A DNA stretch of 52,919 bases from an uncultured Flavobacteriales bacterium (GCA_913020155.1 CAJWBA010000010.1:1-52919), one strand, 5' to 3'; counted from the stretch's first letter, positions 34,433 to 43,599 are shown. The notes: generated from the sequence alone by a model not told the origin. Translations and numbers: made by a program.

Positions 34433-35453
34433 TTTAGAGCCTGAATTTCAAGAGGAACAAGTACTTCACGAACATTTTTCTTTTTCTGCCGATCCCGGTC
34501 AAGAACCCTTAAGAATAGACAAATATTTGATGAATCGGGTTGAAAATGCTACCCGTAACAAAATTCAAAAGGCAGCTAAAGAGGGAAGTATCTTTGTGAA
34601 TGATGCAGTCGTAAAGTCCAACTACAAAGTAAAAGGGGGGGATACTGTACGCGTATTTTTTGGACATCCTCCCCCAGAGAATTTACTGGTAGGTGAGGAT
34701 CTTCCCCTTAATATTTTGTTCGAAGACGATAGTTTAATATTGGTTAACAAAGCAGCAGGAATGGTTGTCCATCCCGGTCACGGAAACTATTCAGGCACTT
34801 TGATAAATGCCTTGATGTTTCATTTCGAAAATTTACCCAAAAACGAGCAACATCGTCCGGGTCTTGTTCATCGAATAGACAAAGACACTTCGGGTCTTTT
34901 GGTAATTGCAAAAACAGAGACTGTAATGACTCATCTTTCTAAACAATTTTTTGATAAAAGCTCCAAACGAAAATATCGTGCTTTGGTTTGGGGGGATGTT
35001 AAAGAAGATAGTGGAACAATAGAGGGTAATATTGGACGTCATCCAAAGAATCGTTTGCAAATGACTGTTTTTGACGACGATGAAGCGGGAAAACCTGCAA
35101 TTACCCATTTCAAAGTTTTGGAACGTTTGGGATATGTTACTTTTTTAGAATGTGAATTGGAAACGGGTCGTACTCATCAAATACGAGCCCATATGAAACA
35201 CATTGGGCATACGCTTTTTAACGATGAACGCTATGGAGGCGACGCTATTTTAAAGGGAACCAGCTTCACAAAATACAAACAATTTGTAGACAATTGCTTC
35301 AAGCTTATTCCCAGACAAGCCCTACATGCAAAAACCTTAGGTTTTGAACACCCCAAAACTGGGAAGTGGATGGAATTTGATTCCGATATACCAAGCGATA
35401 TGAAAAACGCACTGGATAAGTGGAGGCAATACGCCGTACATAAAAATTTGTAA
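34419..35453 (+). CDS. RluA-family 23S rRNA pseudouridine synthase
   Basis: A 344-residue enzyme with an N-terminal S4 RNA-binding domain (about 31-90) and an RluA/RluD catalytic domain; the catalytic aspartate is D154 in GLVHRIDKDTSGLL, followed by RKYRALVWG and ELETGRTHQIRAHM. It most resembles RluD, which modifies helix 69 of 23S rRNA, but paralogues are common so I leave the symbol empty. It begins inside the PASTA gene, with a 14-base overlap in another frame. Confidence 0.9.
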   Translation: MENDNLEPEFQEEQVLHEHFSFSADPGQEPLRIDKYLMNRVENATRNKIQKAAKEGSIFVNDAVVKSNYKVKGGDTVRVFFGHPPPENLLVGEDLPLNILFEDDSLILVNKAAGMVVHPGHGNYSGTLINALMFHFENLPKNEQHRPGLVHRIDKDTSGLLVIAKTETVMTHLSKQFFDKSSKRKYRALVWGDVKEDSGTIEGNIGRHPKNRLQMTVFDDDEAGKPAITHFKVLERLGYVTFLECELETGRTHQIRAHMKHIGHTLFNDERYGGDAILKGTSFTKYKQFVDNCFKLIPRQALHAKTLGFEHPKTGKWMEFDSDIPSDMKNALDKWRQYAVHKNL

Positions 35454-35483
35454 TGTGGGTATAAGATGTTAAAATCCAGTTGA

Positions 35484-35515
35484 TTTGTGATTTTCGACTA
35501 ACCCGCTTATTTTTG
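35484..35515 (+). promoter_or_regulatory. Promoter of yaaA (TTTG-N20-TATTTTTG)
   Basis: TTTG at 35484-35487 and TATTTTTG at 35508-35515 match both boxes exactly with a 20-base spacer. The -7 box ends 17 bases before the start codon. Confidence 0.6.
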
Positions 35516-35532
35516 AATAAAATAAATGTTTT

Positions 35533-36294
35533 ATGAAAATGATTATTTCTCCTGCAAAGTCTCTGAATTTAGAAAAAAAATTACCAACATCAACGTTTAC
35601 ACTCCCTCTGTTTTTGGATGAAGCTGAGCGTATCAATAAACTATTGAAGAAAAAATCAGTAAAAAGTTTGGGTAAACTTATGGGGATTTCTGAAAACCTA
35701 TCTAAATTGAGTTGGGACAGAAACCAAGTCTTTGAATTGCCCTTTACAAATCAAAACGCACGACCTGCTGTTTATACTTTTGATGGTGATGTTTACACAG
35801 GTTTAGATGTTTACAGCCTTGCATCAGATAAAATAGAACATCTTCAAAGCCAACTCCGAATTTTATCTGGTTTGTTCGGTTTACTCAAACCTTTGGATTT
35901 GATTCAGGCTTACCGCTTGGAGATGGGAACAAAATTCGCGGTTGGTACTAAAAAAAATCTCCCTGACTTTTGGAAACAAAAGGTTACAAAAATTTTGAAT
36001 GAAGAAATGGGAAAAAACGAGAATCTGATCAACCTAGCAAGTAATGAATACTTTAATGCAATCGATACTAAATCATTAAATGCTGAAATAATTACCCCAC
36101 AGTTCAAAGATTTTAAAAACGGAAAACTCAAAATGATTTCTTTTTTCGCCAAAAAAGCTCGGGGTATGATGGTGCGTTATGTTATTGACAATGAATGTAA
36201 TAATAAGTCGGATATCTTAGGCTTTAATACCGATGGATATCAATACAGCGAGGAGTACACCTTGAATGAAAATCAGCCTGTTTTTATTCGTTAA
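35533..36294 (+). CDS. yaaA: Peroxide stress protein YaaA
   Basis: A 253-residue UPF0246/DUF328 protein. The start MKMIISPAKSLN, RPAVYTFDGDVYTGLD, LSGLFGLLKPLDLIQAYRLEMGT and the final FFAKKARGMMVRYVI are conserved through the family. In E. coli YaaA reduces free iron and DNA damage during peroxide stress. It is a single gene with its own promoter. The region after it holds only a decayed gene, and no terminator is obvious. Confidence 0.93.
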   Translation: MKMIISPAKSLNLEKKLPTSTFTLPLFLDEAERINKLLKKKSVKSLGKLMGISENLSKLSWDRNQVFELPFTNQNARPAVYTFDGDVYTGLDVYSLASDKIEHLQSQLRILSGLFGLLKPLDLIQAYRLEMGTKFAVGTKKNLPDFWKQKVTKILNEEMGKNENLINLASNEYFNAIDTKSLNAEIITPQFKDFKNGKLKMISFFAKKARGMMVRYVIDNECNNKSDILGFNTDGYQYSEEYTLNENQPVFIR

Positions 36295-36429
36295 AAAGAT
36301 TAGTTTTTCTCAAGCTGACCGAATCCTTCTAACACTTATTGTGATCAGTAAGTTGTTTTTTTATCTCCTTTTCCCATAAGTATTTGATTTACTTTCCTCT
36401 AAAATATTTATTTTATAATAAAAGTAAAT

Positions 36430-37090
36430 ATGTGGTTTCATAAACATCCTTATCTTCCCTAAATTCCCGAAACTGCTGCTCGTTTGATTACAGGAACATA
36501 CCCCTCCACGTTTTTCTAATGGTGAATTGAACGATCAGGATGACGATTTTTGTTATAGGATTAGCAACGGGATGCTTTGGAAGATATCGTATCACTTGTA
36601 CGATTTATAATTAGTATTTGAAAACACTCACTTTGCCATAGAACAATGAAAAGCCTTTTTGAAACGTGAGCGGTTTGGAATTTGTGACATTGTAGGAGGA
36701 GCTTATCGTGACAAAATTGATGCCTCGGACATAGGAATGCAAGGTGTTCAGTCTCGAAATATTCTTTCTATTTTGGAACAAAACTCATAAGTTGAGACAC
36801 TAATTTTTACGGGAGGGAATAGTAAGAACGGGACGAAGAATTTTTTTCGTAAAATTTTAAAAAGTTTAAAGATTCCTTTCAATTGTCTAGACGATAATGT
36901 CCCCAGAGTGCATCAGTTTAATTGGGCCTGGAGAAACATAAAAACACACAACCTAACCGCACCTTCTGGTACTGCTAATCCTGCTATTCGTGGTATGAAA
37001 GAATACAAGGAGGCAAAACAACGCAATCCGAAATACAAAACTCTAGATTTTCGAGTGCAGCAATATGGGAATGTTTTTTTAACTTACTAG
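36430..37090 (+). pseudogene. Decayed uracil-DNA glycosylase family gene
   Basis: The peptide can be followed in order with frame changes: MWFHKHPYLP then a stop at 36460, an in-frame run to ARLI, PPPRFSNGELNDQDDDFCYR, NGMLWKI, FGICDIVGGAYRDKIDASD, TLIFTGGNSKNG and, in an open 60-codon tail (36908-37090), LTAPSGTANPAI and FRVQQYGN. This matches flavobacterial proteins of about 215 residues in the uracil-DNA glycosylase superfamily (KHPYKP...PPPRFS...LTAPSG). At least four stops and two or more frameshifts break it. The start codon and upstream A/T-rich region remain, so it may still be transcribed but cannot yield the full protein. Confidence 0.8.
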
Positions 37091-37137
37091 TAGTATTATC
37101 TAAATAGGACATGTAAACAAAATAACTAAAAAAACTA

Positions 37138-37899
37138 CTACCTAATCTCCGCAACAAAGTCGTGAATTTGATCGACTCCTTTTTCTTTTAAAAATTTAAT
37201 GAATGCAGAACCGATTATTGCGCCTTTGGAGTGGGTAGTGACGGCGGTGTAGGTCTCAGCATTACTGATTCCAAAACCAACAACTGTTGGGGTGTTGAGG
37301 TTCATGTTGGCAATACGTTCAAAATATGAGGTTTGTGAAGCTCCAAAGGTACTTTGGGCACCTGTAACTGCTGCGCTCGAAACCATGTAAATGAAACCAT
37401 TCGATACCCGATCGATGAAGCGGATTCGTTCCTTGGGGGTTTGGGGGGTTATCAAAAACATATTGTAGAGTCCGTGTTGGTCGAACAGGTTTTTGTATTG
37501 CTCGTGATACACATCTACGGGCAAATCGGGAATGATGAGACCATCGATTCCGATGGCTTCACAGCGTTGGCAAAACTTTTCAATTCCGTATTGCATCATG
37601 GGATTGAAATACCCCATAAGTACTAGGGGAATATCGATGTGTTCCCGAATCCCTTCCAATTGATTAAAGAGTTTTTCTGTGGTCATTCCGTTGCGTAAAG
37701 CCTGAGTAGAGCTTTCTTGTATTGTAGGTCCATCTGCAAGGGGATCCGAAAAAGGGAGCCCTATTTCCACCATATCAACCCCAGCAGCTTGAAGGTTTTT
37801 GAGAATGGGAACGGTATCTTCCAGATTTGGATATCCTGCTGAAAAATAAAGGGATAATAGTTTTTTGTCTTCTTGGAATTTTTGGTCAATTCTATTCAT
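37138..37899 (-). CDS. trpA: Tryptophan synthase alpha chain
   Basis: A 253-residue TIM barrel that cleaves indole-3-glycerol phosphate to indole, which is channelled to TrpB. The catalytic residues are E46 and D56 in VEIGLPFSDPLADGPTIQ, with GFIYMVSSAAVTG and VVGFGISNA as phosphate-loop markers. It is the last gene of trpEGDCFBA; its start adjoins the trpB stop with a shared base. The end is 48 bases from the decayed glycosylase gene that faces it. Confidence 0.96.
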   Translation of the reverse strand: MNRIDQKFQEDKKLLSLYFSAGYPNLEDTVPILKNLQAAGVDMVEIGLPFSDPLADGPTIQESSTQALRNGMTTEKLFNQLEGIREHIDIPLVLMGYFNPMMQYGIEKFCQRCEAIGIDGLIIPDLPVDVYHEQYKNLFDQHGLYNMFLITPQTPKERIRFIDRVSNGFIYMVSSAAVTGAQSTFGASQTSYFERIANMNLNTPTVVGFGISNAETYTAVTTHSKGAIIGSAFIKFLKEKGVDQIHDFVAEIR

Positions 37900-39080
37900 T
37901 ACAACTTAAAATAATCTATGTAGGTTTCTAAATCTTTATCTCCACGTCCAGAGCAATTAAAAACAACAACTTCGTCTGTTTTGAATTTTCGAACATCAAG
38001 AACTGCAAAAGCATGGGCTGTTTCTATGGCGGGAATAATACCTTCCATCTGGGAGAGTTTAAGTCCCCAGTCCATTGCTTCTTGGTCGGGAACAGAGATA
38101 AATTCAGCGCGTTTGGTTCTAAACAAATGTGCATGCATGGGTCCAACACCAGGGTAGTCGAGCCCAGCAGAAATGGAATAAGGTTCTGAAATTTGTCCAT
38201 CATCTGTTTGCATCAACAGGGTTTTACTTCCATGAATGATGCCCTCTTTTCCCAAAACAGATGTAGCGGCACTTTCTCCAGTATCAATTCCTTTTCCGGC
38301 AGCTTCAACAGCAATGATATTGACACGTTTGTCATTCAAGTAGTGGTAATACAAACCTGCAGCATTACTACCGCCACCAACACAAGCAATCACGTGATCG
38401 GGATAATCCCTCCCTTCTGTTTCTAGCAATTGATTTTTGACTTCTTCACTTATGACGGACTGAAAACGAGCTACCATATCCGGGTAGGGGTGTGGCCCTA
38501 CAACCGATCCAATGATGTAGTGCGTATCAATAGGGTTGTTTATCCAGTCTCGGATCGCCTCGTTGGTTGCGTCTTTTAGGGTTTTACTTCCCGATAAGGC
38601 TGGACGGACATTTGCCCCTAATATTTTCATTCTAGCTACATTGGGGGCTTGACGCTTGATGTCCAGCTCACCCATGTAAATAACACACTCAATTCCCATC
38701 AAAGCACAAACTGTTGCAGTTGCAACTCCGTGTTGACCTGCTCCAGTTTCAGCAATTATTCTATTTTTACCCAAGCGTTTAGCCAATAGGATTTGACCGA
38801 TGGTGTTGTTTACTTTGTGGGCACCCGTATGACACAAATCTTCTCGTTTGAGATAAATTTTAGTATTGTATTTTCCGGACAATCGTTTTGCAAAATAAAG
38901 GGGAGTTGGGCGACCTACATAATCTTTCAGCAAGTTGTTGAACTCCTCCTTAAATTTAGGTTCTGATGAAATCTTCAAATAATTCTCTCGCAGTTCTGCT
39001 ACATTAGGGTAAAGCATTTCGGGAATGAATGCACCCCCAAAATCACCGTAATATCCTTTTTCATTTACATTAAAATTCAT
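37899..39080 (-). CDS. trpB: Tryptophan synthase beta chain
   Basis: A 393-residue PLP enzyme that joins indole and serine. The Schiff-base lysine is K89 in [19 protein letters not shown] and the phosphate-binding [10 protein letters not shown] follow, and the C-terminal CSGRGDKD is normal. It is the standard TrpB1 type, paired with TrpA. It overlaps the end of trpF by 11 bases, so translation is likely coupled. Confidence 0.97.
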   Translation of the reverse strand: MNFNVNEKGYYGDFGGAFIPEMLYPNVAELRENYLKISSEPKFKEEFNNLLKDYVGRPTPLYFAKRLSGKYNTKIYLKREDLCHTGAHKVNNTIGQILLAKRLGKNRIIAETGAGQHGVATATVCALMGIECVIYMGELDIKRQAPNVARMKILGANVRPALSGSKTLKDATNEAIRDWINNPIDTHYIIGSVVGPHPYPDMVARFQSVISEEVKNQLLETEGRDYPDHVIACVGGGSNAAGLYYHYLNDKRVNIIAVEAAGKGIDTGESAATSVLGKEGIIHGSKTLLMQTDDGQISEPYSISAGLDYPGVGPMHAHLFRTKRAEFISVPDQEAMDWGLKLSQMEGIIPAIETAHAFAVLDVRKFKTDEVVVFNCSGRGDKDLETYIDYFKL

Positions 39081-39687
39081 TCAACTCGCTTTTAAATTGC
39101 TTTAATTCGTTAACTTTTTTTATGCCCGGAGCACTTTCAAATTTACTGTTTACATCAATTGCATAAAGGGGTAAATTTGTTTTTAATAATTTTTTAAGAT
39201 CTTCAACGTTTTCGATCCCAATTCCTCCACTAAGGAAAAAAGGTTTTTTTGAGGGATAGGTTTTTAGTATGGACCAATCAAAGCAGTATCCATTTCCACC
39301 CGGGAGTTCTCCTTTGGTATCAAAAAGGAAAAAGTCACAACAGTTTTCATAAGCCTCCAATTCAGAAAAGTCAAAATCATCTTGAATACTGAATGCTTTG
39401 ATTACTTCAACTTCCAAAGACTGAATATGTTTGCAGTACGCAGAAGTTTCATTTCCGTGTAATTGAACAGCGTGGAGTTGATGTTCTTTGATGATTGTTT
39501 CGATGTAGTCAAGTGTTGCATCAACAAATACCCCCGTTTTTTTAATTTCTTCAGCCAATGAAGGGGTACTCTGTTTTACGTAACGAGAAGAAGATACCCA
39601 AAAAATAAATCCCAGATAATCGGGAGCTAAAGCAGCTATGGCCTCAATATTTTTGGGTTCACGCATGCCGCAAATTTTAAGCTTCAT
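39070..39687 (-). CDS. trpF: Phosphoribosylanthranilate isomerase
   Basis: A 205-residue TIM barrel that isomerises phosphoribosylanthranilate. [10 protein letters not shown] with the catalytic cysteine, [27 protein letters not shown] with the catalytic aspartate and FLSGGIG are present. ATG 39687 gives MKLKICGM; the frame also has a TTG two codons earlier. It is separate from trpC, unlike the E. coli fusion, and overlaps trpC by 11 bases and trpB by 11 bases. Confidence 0.95.
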   Translation of the reverse strand: MKLKICGMREPKNIEAIAALAPDYLGFIFWVSSSRYVKQSTPSLAEEIKKTGVFVDATLDYIETIIKEHQLHAVQLHGNETSAYCKHIQSLEVEVIKAFSIQDDFDFSELEAYENCCDFFLFDTKGELPGGNGYCFDWSILKTYPSKKPFFLSGGIGIENVEDLKKLLKTNLPLYAIDVNSKFESAPGIKKVNELKQFKSELNEF

Positions 39688-40468
39688 AATCAATGGTTTT
39701 TATGAATTCAACTGCACTCTTACCGGGATCATCCGTTTTCATAAAGTTTTCGCCAATCAAAAATCCTTGGTAACCGTAATTTTTAAGATCCTTTATGGAT
39801 TCTGTTGTACTGATTCCACTCTCAGAAACTTTTACAAAGTCTGAGGGAATCATCTCGGCTAATTTTCTACTGGTATTCAGATCTACTTCAAAGGTTTTTA
39901 GGTTTCTATTGTTCACACCCAACAAATCTAAAGAGGGCATTATTGACTTTTCGATTTCTTCTAAACTATGAACTTCCAACAAAACTTCTAACCCAAGAGA
40001 CTGTGCAAAAGCAGAAAGCATTTCAATTTCTTTTCTAGAAAGCACTGCGGCAATGAGTAAAATTAAATCAGCTCCGTGTGCCTTAGCTTCTAGAAGTTGA
40101 TATTCGTCTATAATAAATTCTTTCCTCAACAAAGGCAGCTTGGTTGTTGCTCGAGCCAAGGTCAGATCTTCGAGAGATCCTCCAAAATACTTTCCATCGG
40201 TCAATACAGACATTCCAGAAACTCCGGCGGCTTCATATCCTTTTGCAACATCAATTAACGATAAAGAGCTGTTAATGTTTTGTTTAGATGGGGAACGTCT
40301 TTTGTGTTCGGCAATAATTCCTGAGGTACTGGATTGTAAAGAAGAAGTAATGGAATAGGTATCGCTTTCGAAAAGGGGTGATTTTTCCCAGTAATGGACG
40401 GGGAAAAGTTTTTTTCTCAGATCAACTTCAACTTTCTTGTCTGCTATGATTTTATCTAAGATAGTCAT
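39677..40468 (-). CDS. trpC: Indole-3-glycerol phosphate synthase
   Basis: A 263-residue TIM barrel that closes the indole ring. IIAEHKRRSPSKQNIN, SVLTDGKYFGG, PLLRKEFIIDEYQL, LLEVHSLEE, LGVNNRNLKTFEVD and VSESGIST form the active site. It shares one base with the trpD stop and overlaps trpF, so the operon is read without gaps here. Confidence 0.96.
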   Translation of the reverse strand: MTILDKIIADKKVEVDLRKKLFPVHYWEKSPLFESDTYSITSSLQSSTSGIIAEHKRRSPSKQNINSSLSLIDVAKGYEAAGVSGMSVLTDGKYFGGSLEDLTLARATTKLPLLRKEFIIDEYQLLEAKAHGADLILLIAAVLSRKEIEMLSAFAQSLGLEVLLEVHSLEEIEKSIMPSLDLLGVNNRNLKTFEVDLNTSRKLAEMIPSDFVKVSESGISTTESIKDLKNYGYQGFLIGENFMKTDDPGKSAVEFIKTIDYEA

Positions 40469-41460
40469 TATTTACTTAGTTTTTGAAGGTTCTTTAATGC
40501 TTCAAATGCTTTGCCAGAAAGAAGCGATTCTTTCGCTTTTTCAAAACCGTCTTTTGGAGTTGATTGTAACGCTGTGGCAATAGCCATCCCTGCATTGGCA
40601 CAAATTACATTGGTTTGGGCTTTTGTTCCTTTGTTTTGAATTACATTCATAAAAATCTCAGCAGAAGATACCACGTTTTCCCCTCCACTGATTTCATCAG
40701 GACGAACTGGTTTTACTCCAAAATCAGCAGGAGTTAATATTTGTTCACGATGATTACTGAATGCTTTTGTTGGCCCCGTCAGTGATATTTCATCATATCC
40801 TTCTAAGGCATACAATACGGTAAAATTTTGATCTGTTTTTTGAAACAGGTAATGGTAAAGTCGAGCTAATTCTAAATTGAAAACACCCGTCAATTGATTT
40901 TTCGGGAAGGAGGGATTTACCAGAGGCCCCAGCATATTAAAAAAAGTTTTTATTTCTAAATCTTTTCGAACAGGAGCAACTTTTTTCATTGCTGGATGAA
41001 AAAGTGGAGCATGTAAAACACAAATTCCTGCCAGATCAACACAGCGTTTCAAAAAATCTTCTTCATTTGAAAAACGGATTCCCAAAAACTCCAAAACATT
41101 GCTCGACCCACAACCAGAAGAGACCCCGTAATTTCCGTGTTTAGCTACTTTTATGCCAGCGCCCGCAGTAACAAAAGAAGAGAGCGTTGAAATGTTAAAC
41201 GTATCTTTTCCATCTCCTCCAGTACCACACAAGTCAACGGTTTCAAATTCACTCAAATCAATAGCAATGCACAGTTCTAACAATGCAGATCTAAAACCTT
41301 CAAGTTCCTCCAAACCAATGCTCCGCATCATGAACACTGTCAGGAAAGAAGCGATTTGACTGCTATTGTATTTTCCGTCCGCAATGTTGATGATCATCTG
41401 TCGTGCCTCTTCTTTTGAAAGTTGCTCGTGTTTGATTAATCTATTCAATACTGATTTCAT
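40468..41460 (-). CDS. trpD: Anthranilate phosphoribosyltransferase
   Basis: A 330-residue enzyme that adds phosphoribose from PRPP to anthranilate. The glycine-rich PRPP loop is VDLCGTGGDGKDTFNIST, with KHGNYGVSSGCGSSNVLE and RKDLEIKTFFNMLGPLVNP; in the last, the usual arginine of the R-T-[IL]-F-N segment is replaced by K-T-F-F-N. It lies 4 bases after trpG. Not fused to the glutamine amidotransferase. Confidence 0.96.
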   Translation of the reverse strand: MKSVLNRLIKHEQLSKEEARQMIINIADGKYNSSQIASFLTVFMMRSIGLEELEGFRSALLELCIAIDLSEFETVDLCGTGGDGKDTFNISTLSSFVTAGAGIKVAKHGNYGVSSGCGSSNVLEFLGIRFSNEEDFLKRCVDLAGICVLHAPLFHPAMKKVAPVRKDLEIKTFFNMLGPLVNPSFPKNQLTGVFNLELARLYHYLFQKTDQNFTVLYALEGYDEISLTGPTKAFSNHREQILTPADFGVKPVRPDEISGGENVVSSAEIFMNVIQNKGTKAQTNVICANAGMAIATALQSTPKDGFEKAKESLLSGKAFEALKNLQKLSK

Positions 41461-41464
41461 AAGA

Positions 41465-42028
41465 TTATGAATTTATCCAGTTTTCAATTATTTTTTTTCC
41501 GTGTGGGGTTAGTACAGATTCAGGGTGATATTGAACAGCACTTACGTTGTAGGTTTTATGGCGTAAAGACATTAACTGTCCTTCCGAATCAAAAGATGTT
41601 GGGATCAATACTTCGGGCAAAGGTAGGTCCACAACCCATGAGTGATAACGACCTACTTCAAAACTCTCCGGAATTCCTTCGAAAAGTGGATCTTCTTTTG
41701 AAACACTAACTGGGGTTGCAATACCGTGATAAACTTTATCTAGATTTTTTAATTTCGCTCCAAAAACTTCTCCTATGGCTTGTTGTCCCAAGCAGACTCC
41801 AAGGATGTTTTTGGAAGGTGCATAGCGTTCTATTGCCGCTTTTAGCAAACCAGATTCTTCTGGAATTCCTGGACCTGGTGAAAGAAGGATGTATTCAAAA
41901 CTTTCTAGTTGATCTAGATCAAATTGATCATTGCGTTTGACGGTTACTTCACATTCTAGTTCTTCTAGGTAATGAACCAAATTGTATGTAAACGAGTCGT
42001 AATTGTCGATGACGAATATTTTTCTCAT
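41465..42028 (-). CDS. trpG: Anthranilate synthase component II (glutamine amidotransferase)
   Basis: A 187-residue class I glutaminase that feeds ammonia to TrpE. DNYDSFTYNLVHYL, LSPGPGIPEESG, the nucleophile C79 in GVCLGQQAIGE, and VQYHPESVLTPHG with the catalytic His and Glu are intact. It follows trpE by 1 base. It could also serve PabB, but no pabB is in the window. Confidence 0.95.
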   Translation of the reverse strand: MRKIFVIDNYDSFTYNLVHYLEELECEVTVKRNDQFDLDQLESFEYILLSPGPGIPEESGLLKAAIERYAPSKNILGVCLGQQAIGEVFGAKLKNLDKVYHGIATPVSVSKEDPLFEGIPESFEVGRYHSWVVDLPLPEVLIPTSFDSEGQLMSLRHKTYNVSAVQYHPESVLTPHGKKIIENWINS

Positions 42029-42029
42029 A

Positions 42030-43430
42030 TTAAATTTTTTCGGCTAAGGATAGTGCTTTATCCAAAGCACCTAATTTATTGTAAACTTCTTGAAGTTCTT
42101 TTTCGGGTACAGAATCGGCAACAATTCCTGCCCCTGCTTGGTAATGTAACTCTCGATTTTTTGATAAGAAAGAGCGAATAATTATTGCATGATTAAAATT
42201 CCCATTGAAATCCATGTAACCAATAGCACCTCCGTAAAAATTTCTTTTTGTTTTTTCATAGCGATCAATCAGTTTTAGGGCACTGTGCTTGGGAGCTCCG
42301 CTCAAAGTTCCTGCTGGAAAAGTATCAGCAACCACCTGAAAGGTTTTGGCGTTTTTTTTCATGGTACAAGTAACTTTGGAAACCAAGTGAATTACATGAG
42401 AGAAAAATTGAATTTCTCTGTTTCTTTCTACCACTACATTGGATCCGTTTCGACTTAAATCATTTCGAGCTAGATCAACAAGCATTACGTGTTCGCTGTT
42501 TTCTTTTGGGTCTTTTGCAAGCTCTAGAGCAGCTAGCTTGTCTTGTTCATCATTTCCTGTGCGTCTAAAAGTCCCGGCAATAGGGTGAATTTCTGCCTTC
42601 CCTTGATCTATGATAATTTGAGCTTCGGGAGAACTCCCAAAAATTTTAAAATCTCCGTAGTCAAAAAAGAAAAGATAAGGAGAAGGATTGATGGATCGTA
42701 AGGTTCGATAAACATTGAACTCATCTCCTTTGAATTTTTGTGAAAAACGTCGCGAGAGAACCAATTGAAAAACATCACCACGAAAACAATGTTGTTTTCC
42801 TTTATCCACAAAATCAAGAAATTCTTCGTCCGTTAAATTCGATGTCTTAGAGCCTCTTTTTTCAAAAGAAAAACGAGTGCTGTTTTTTGCTTGAACAAGT
42901 TGTTCAATTTCTTTTAGATTGTGATCTCCTTTGTAAAGATGAGAAAACAAATGTGCCTCATGGTTGAACAAGCTTATTGCAATTATGTTTTGATACACGG
43001 CATAAAATATTTCGGGTATGTCGAGCCCTTCTTTTTTTGGATTGAGTGCCAGATTTTCAAAGTGTTCAACAGCATCGTGGGCGATGTATCCAAAAATTCC
43101 GTTGCTGATAAACTTAAAAGGAAAGTCTTCACTTCTGAACTGCTGCGAAAATTGATCTAAGCGTTCCGGGATGTTTGTGTTTTCATCCAAGCTTTCAACC
43201 AAAACCTTCCCATCGGGATAATGAATGGTGAGTTGTTTATTTTTTAGTGCTATAGAAGCGATGGGATTACAGCAGATGTATGAATAGTTTTTGTTGTTTG
43301 CATCATATTCACTACTCTCCAGGAGTAAACTGTGTGGAAAAACATCCCTAATTTTTAGGTATGCACTAACTGGAGTAAGGGTATCTGCTAAAATTTTTTT
43401 ATGTTGGGAATGCAATTTAAATGTTTCCAT
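42030..43430 (-). CDS. trpE: Anthranilate synthase component I
   Basis: A 466-residue chorismate-utilising enzyme, first in the operon. The N-terminal SLLLESSEY contains the LLES motif that binds feedback tryptophan, and the catalytic part shows GDVFQLVLSRRF, GSSPEAQIII, HPIAGTFRRTG, LVDLARNDLSRNG, FPAGTLSGAPKHSALKLID and YQAGAGIVADSVPE. The ATG is 12 bases beyond a strong terminator stem, so the gene lies under transcription attenuation as well as likely feedback inhibition. Confidence 0.96.
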   Translation of the reverse strand: METFKLHSQHKKILADTLTPVSAYLKIRDVFPHSLLLESSEYDANNKNYSYICCNPIASIALKNKQLTIHYPDGKVLVESLDENTNIPERLDQFSQQFRSEDFPFKFISNGIFGYIAHDAVEHFENLALNPKKEGLDIPEIFYAVYQNIIAISLFNHEAHLFSHLYKGDHNLKEIEQLVQAKNSTRFSFEKRGSKTSNLTDEEFLDFVDKGKQHCFRGDVFQLVLSRRFSQKFKGDEFNVYRTLRSINPSPYLFFFDYGDFKIFGSSPEAQIIIDQGKAEIHPIAGTFRRTGNDEQDKLAALELAKDPKENSEHVMLVDLARNDLSRNGSNVVVERNREIQFFSHVIHLVSKVTCTMKKNAKTFQVVADTFPAGTLSGAPKHSALKLIDRYEKTKRNFYGGAIGYMDFNGNFNHAIIIRSFLSKNRELHYQAGAGIVADSVPEKELQEVYNKLGALDKALSLAEKI

Positions 43431-43442
43431 AGTTCTAAAATT

Positions 43443-43475
43443 AAAAAAGGCTTGTCGTCATGACAAGCCTTTTTT
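43443..43475 (-). terminator. trp attenuator terminator hairpin
   Basis: In the minus-strand transcript AAAAAAGGCTTGTC (43475-43462), loop ATGAC and GACAAGCCTTTTTT (43456-43443) form a perfect 14-bp stem ending in a U tract. It lies between the trp promoter and trpE, 12 bases before the trpE start. Upstream (43522-43489) a second hairpin forms: GGTG/CACC outer pairs and the perfect CGAATAA/TTATTCG inner stem. Its 5' arm holds the tandem Trp codons of the leader ORF. A candidate antiterminator pairing (43497-43488 with 43470-43457) has about eight pairs with gaps and is weak. The stem is symmetric, but no plus-strand gene ends here. Confidence 0.8.
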
Positions 43476-43508
43476 ATGTTGAAATAGAGGTGATCACGAA
43501 TAATTGAT

Positions 43509-43550
43509 TTATTCGTTCCACCATACTTTTATATTTGTAAGAAATTTCAT
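43509..43550 (-). CDS. trpL: trp operon leader peptide (13 residues, tandem Trp)
   Basis: The ORF reads MKFLTNIKVWWNE followed by TAA. Two adjacent TGG codons (43523-43518) lie four codons before the stop. It sits between an exact-consensus promoter and a terminator hairpin just before trpE. This is the expected layout for ribosome-mediated attenuation: when charged tRNA-Trp is scarce, the ribosome stalls on the Trp codons and disturbs the first hairpin. The ATG is only 5 bases after the -7 box, so the transcript probably starts at or next to the A of the ATG and the peptide would be made from a leaderless mRNA. Too short for standard gene callers; support is positional and by codon content. 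Confidence 0.72.
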   Translation of the reverse strand: MKFLTNIKVWWNE

Positions 43551-43555
43551 TTATT

Positions 43556-43588
43556 CAAAGATAGATGAAAATAAATTTTTATTACAAA
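43556..43588 (-). promoter_or_regulatory. trp operon promoter (TTTG-N21-TATCTTTG)
   Basis: On the minus strand TTTG (43588-43585) and TATCTTTG (43563-43556) match both Bacteroidota boxes exactly with a 21-base spacer. It lies 11 bases after the stop of the CDGSH mini-gene. Transcription should start near 43551-43548. Confidence 0.65.
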
Positions 43589-43599
43589 ATAATTTGAAA

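Noticed and set aside
36908-37090. A 60-codon open frame that could be called as a small gene
   Set aside because: It is the last part of the decayed glycosylase gene and has no start region of its own.
43441-43478. The trp attenuator hairpin read as a plus-strand terminator
   Set aside because: The stem is symmetric, but no plus-strand gene ends upstream of it.
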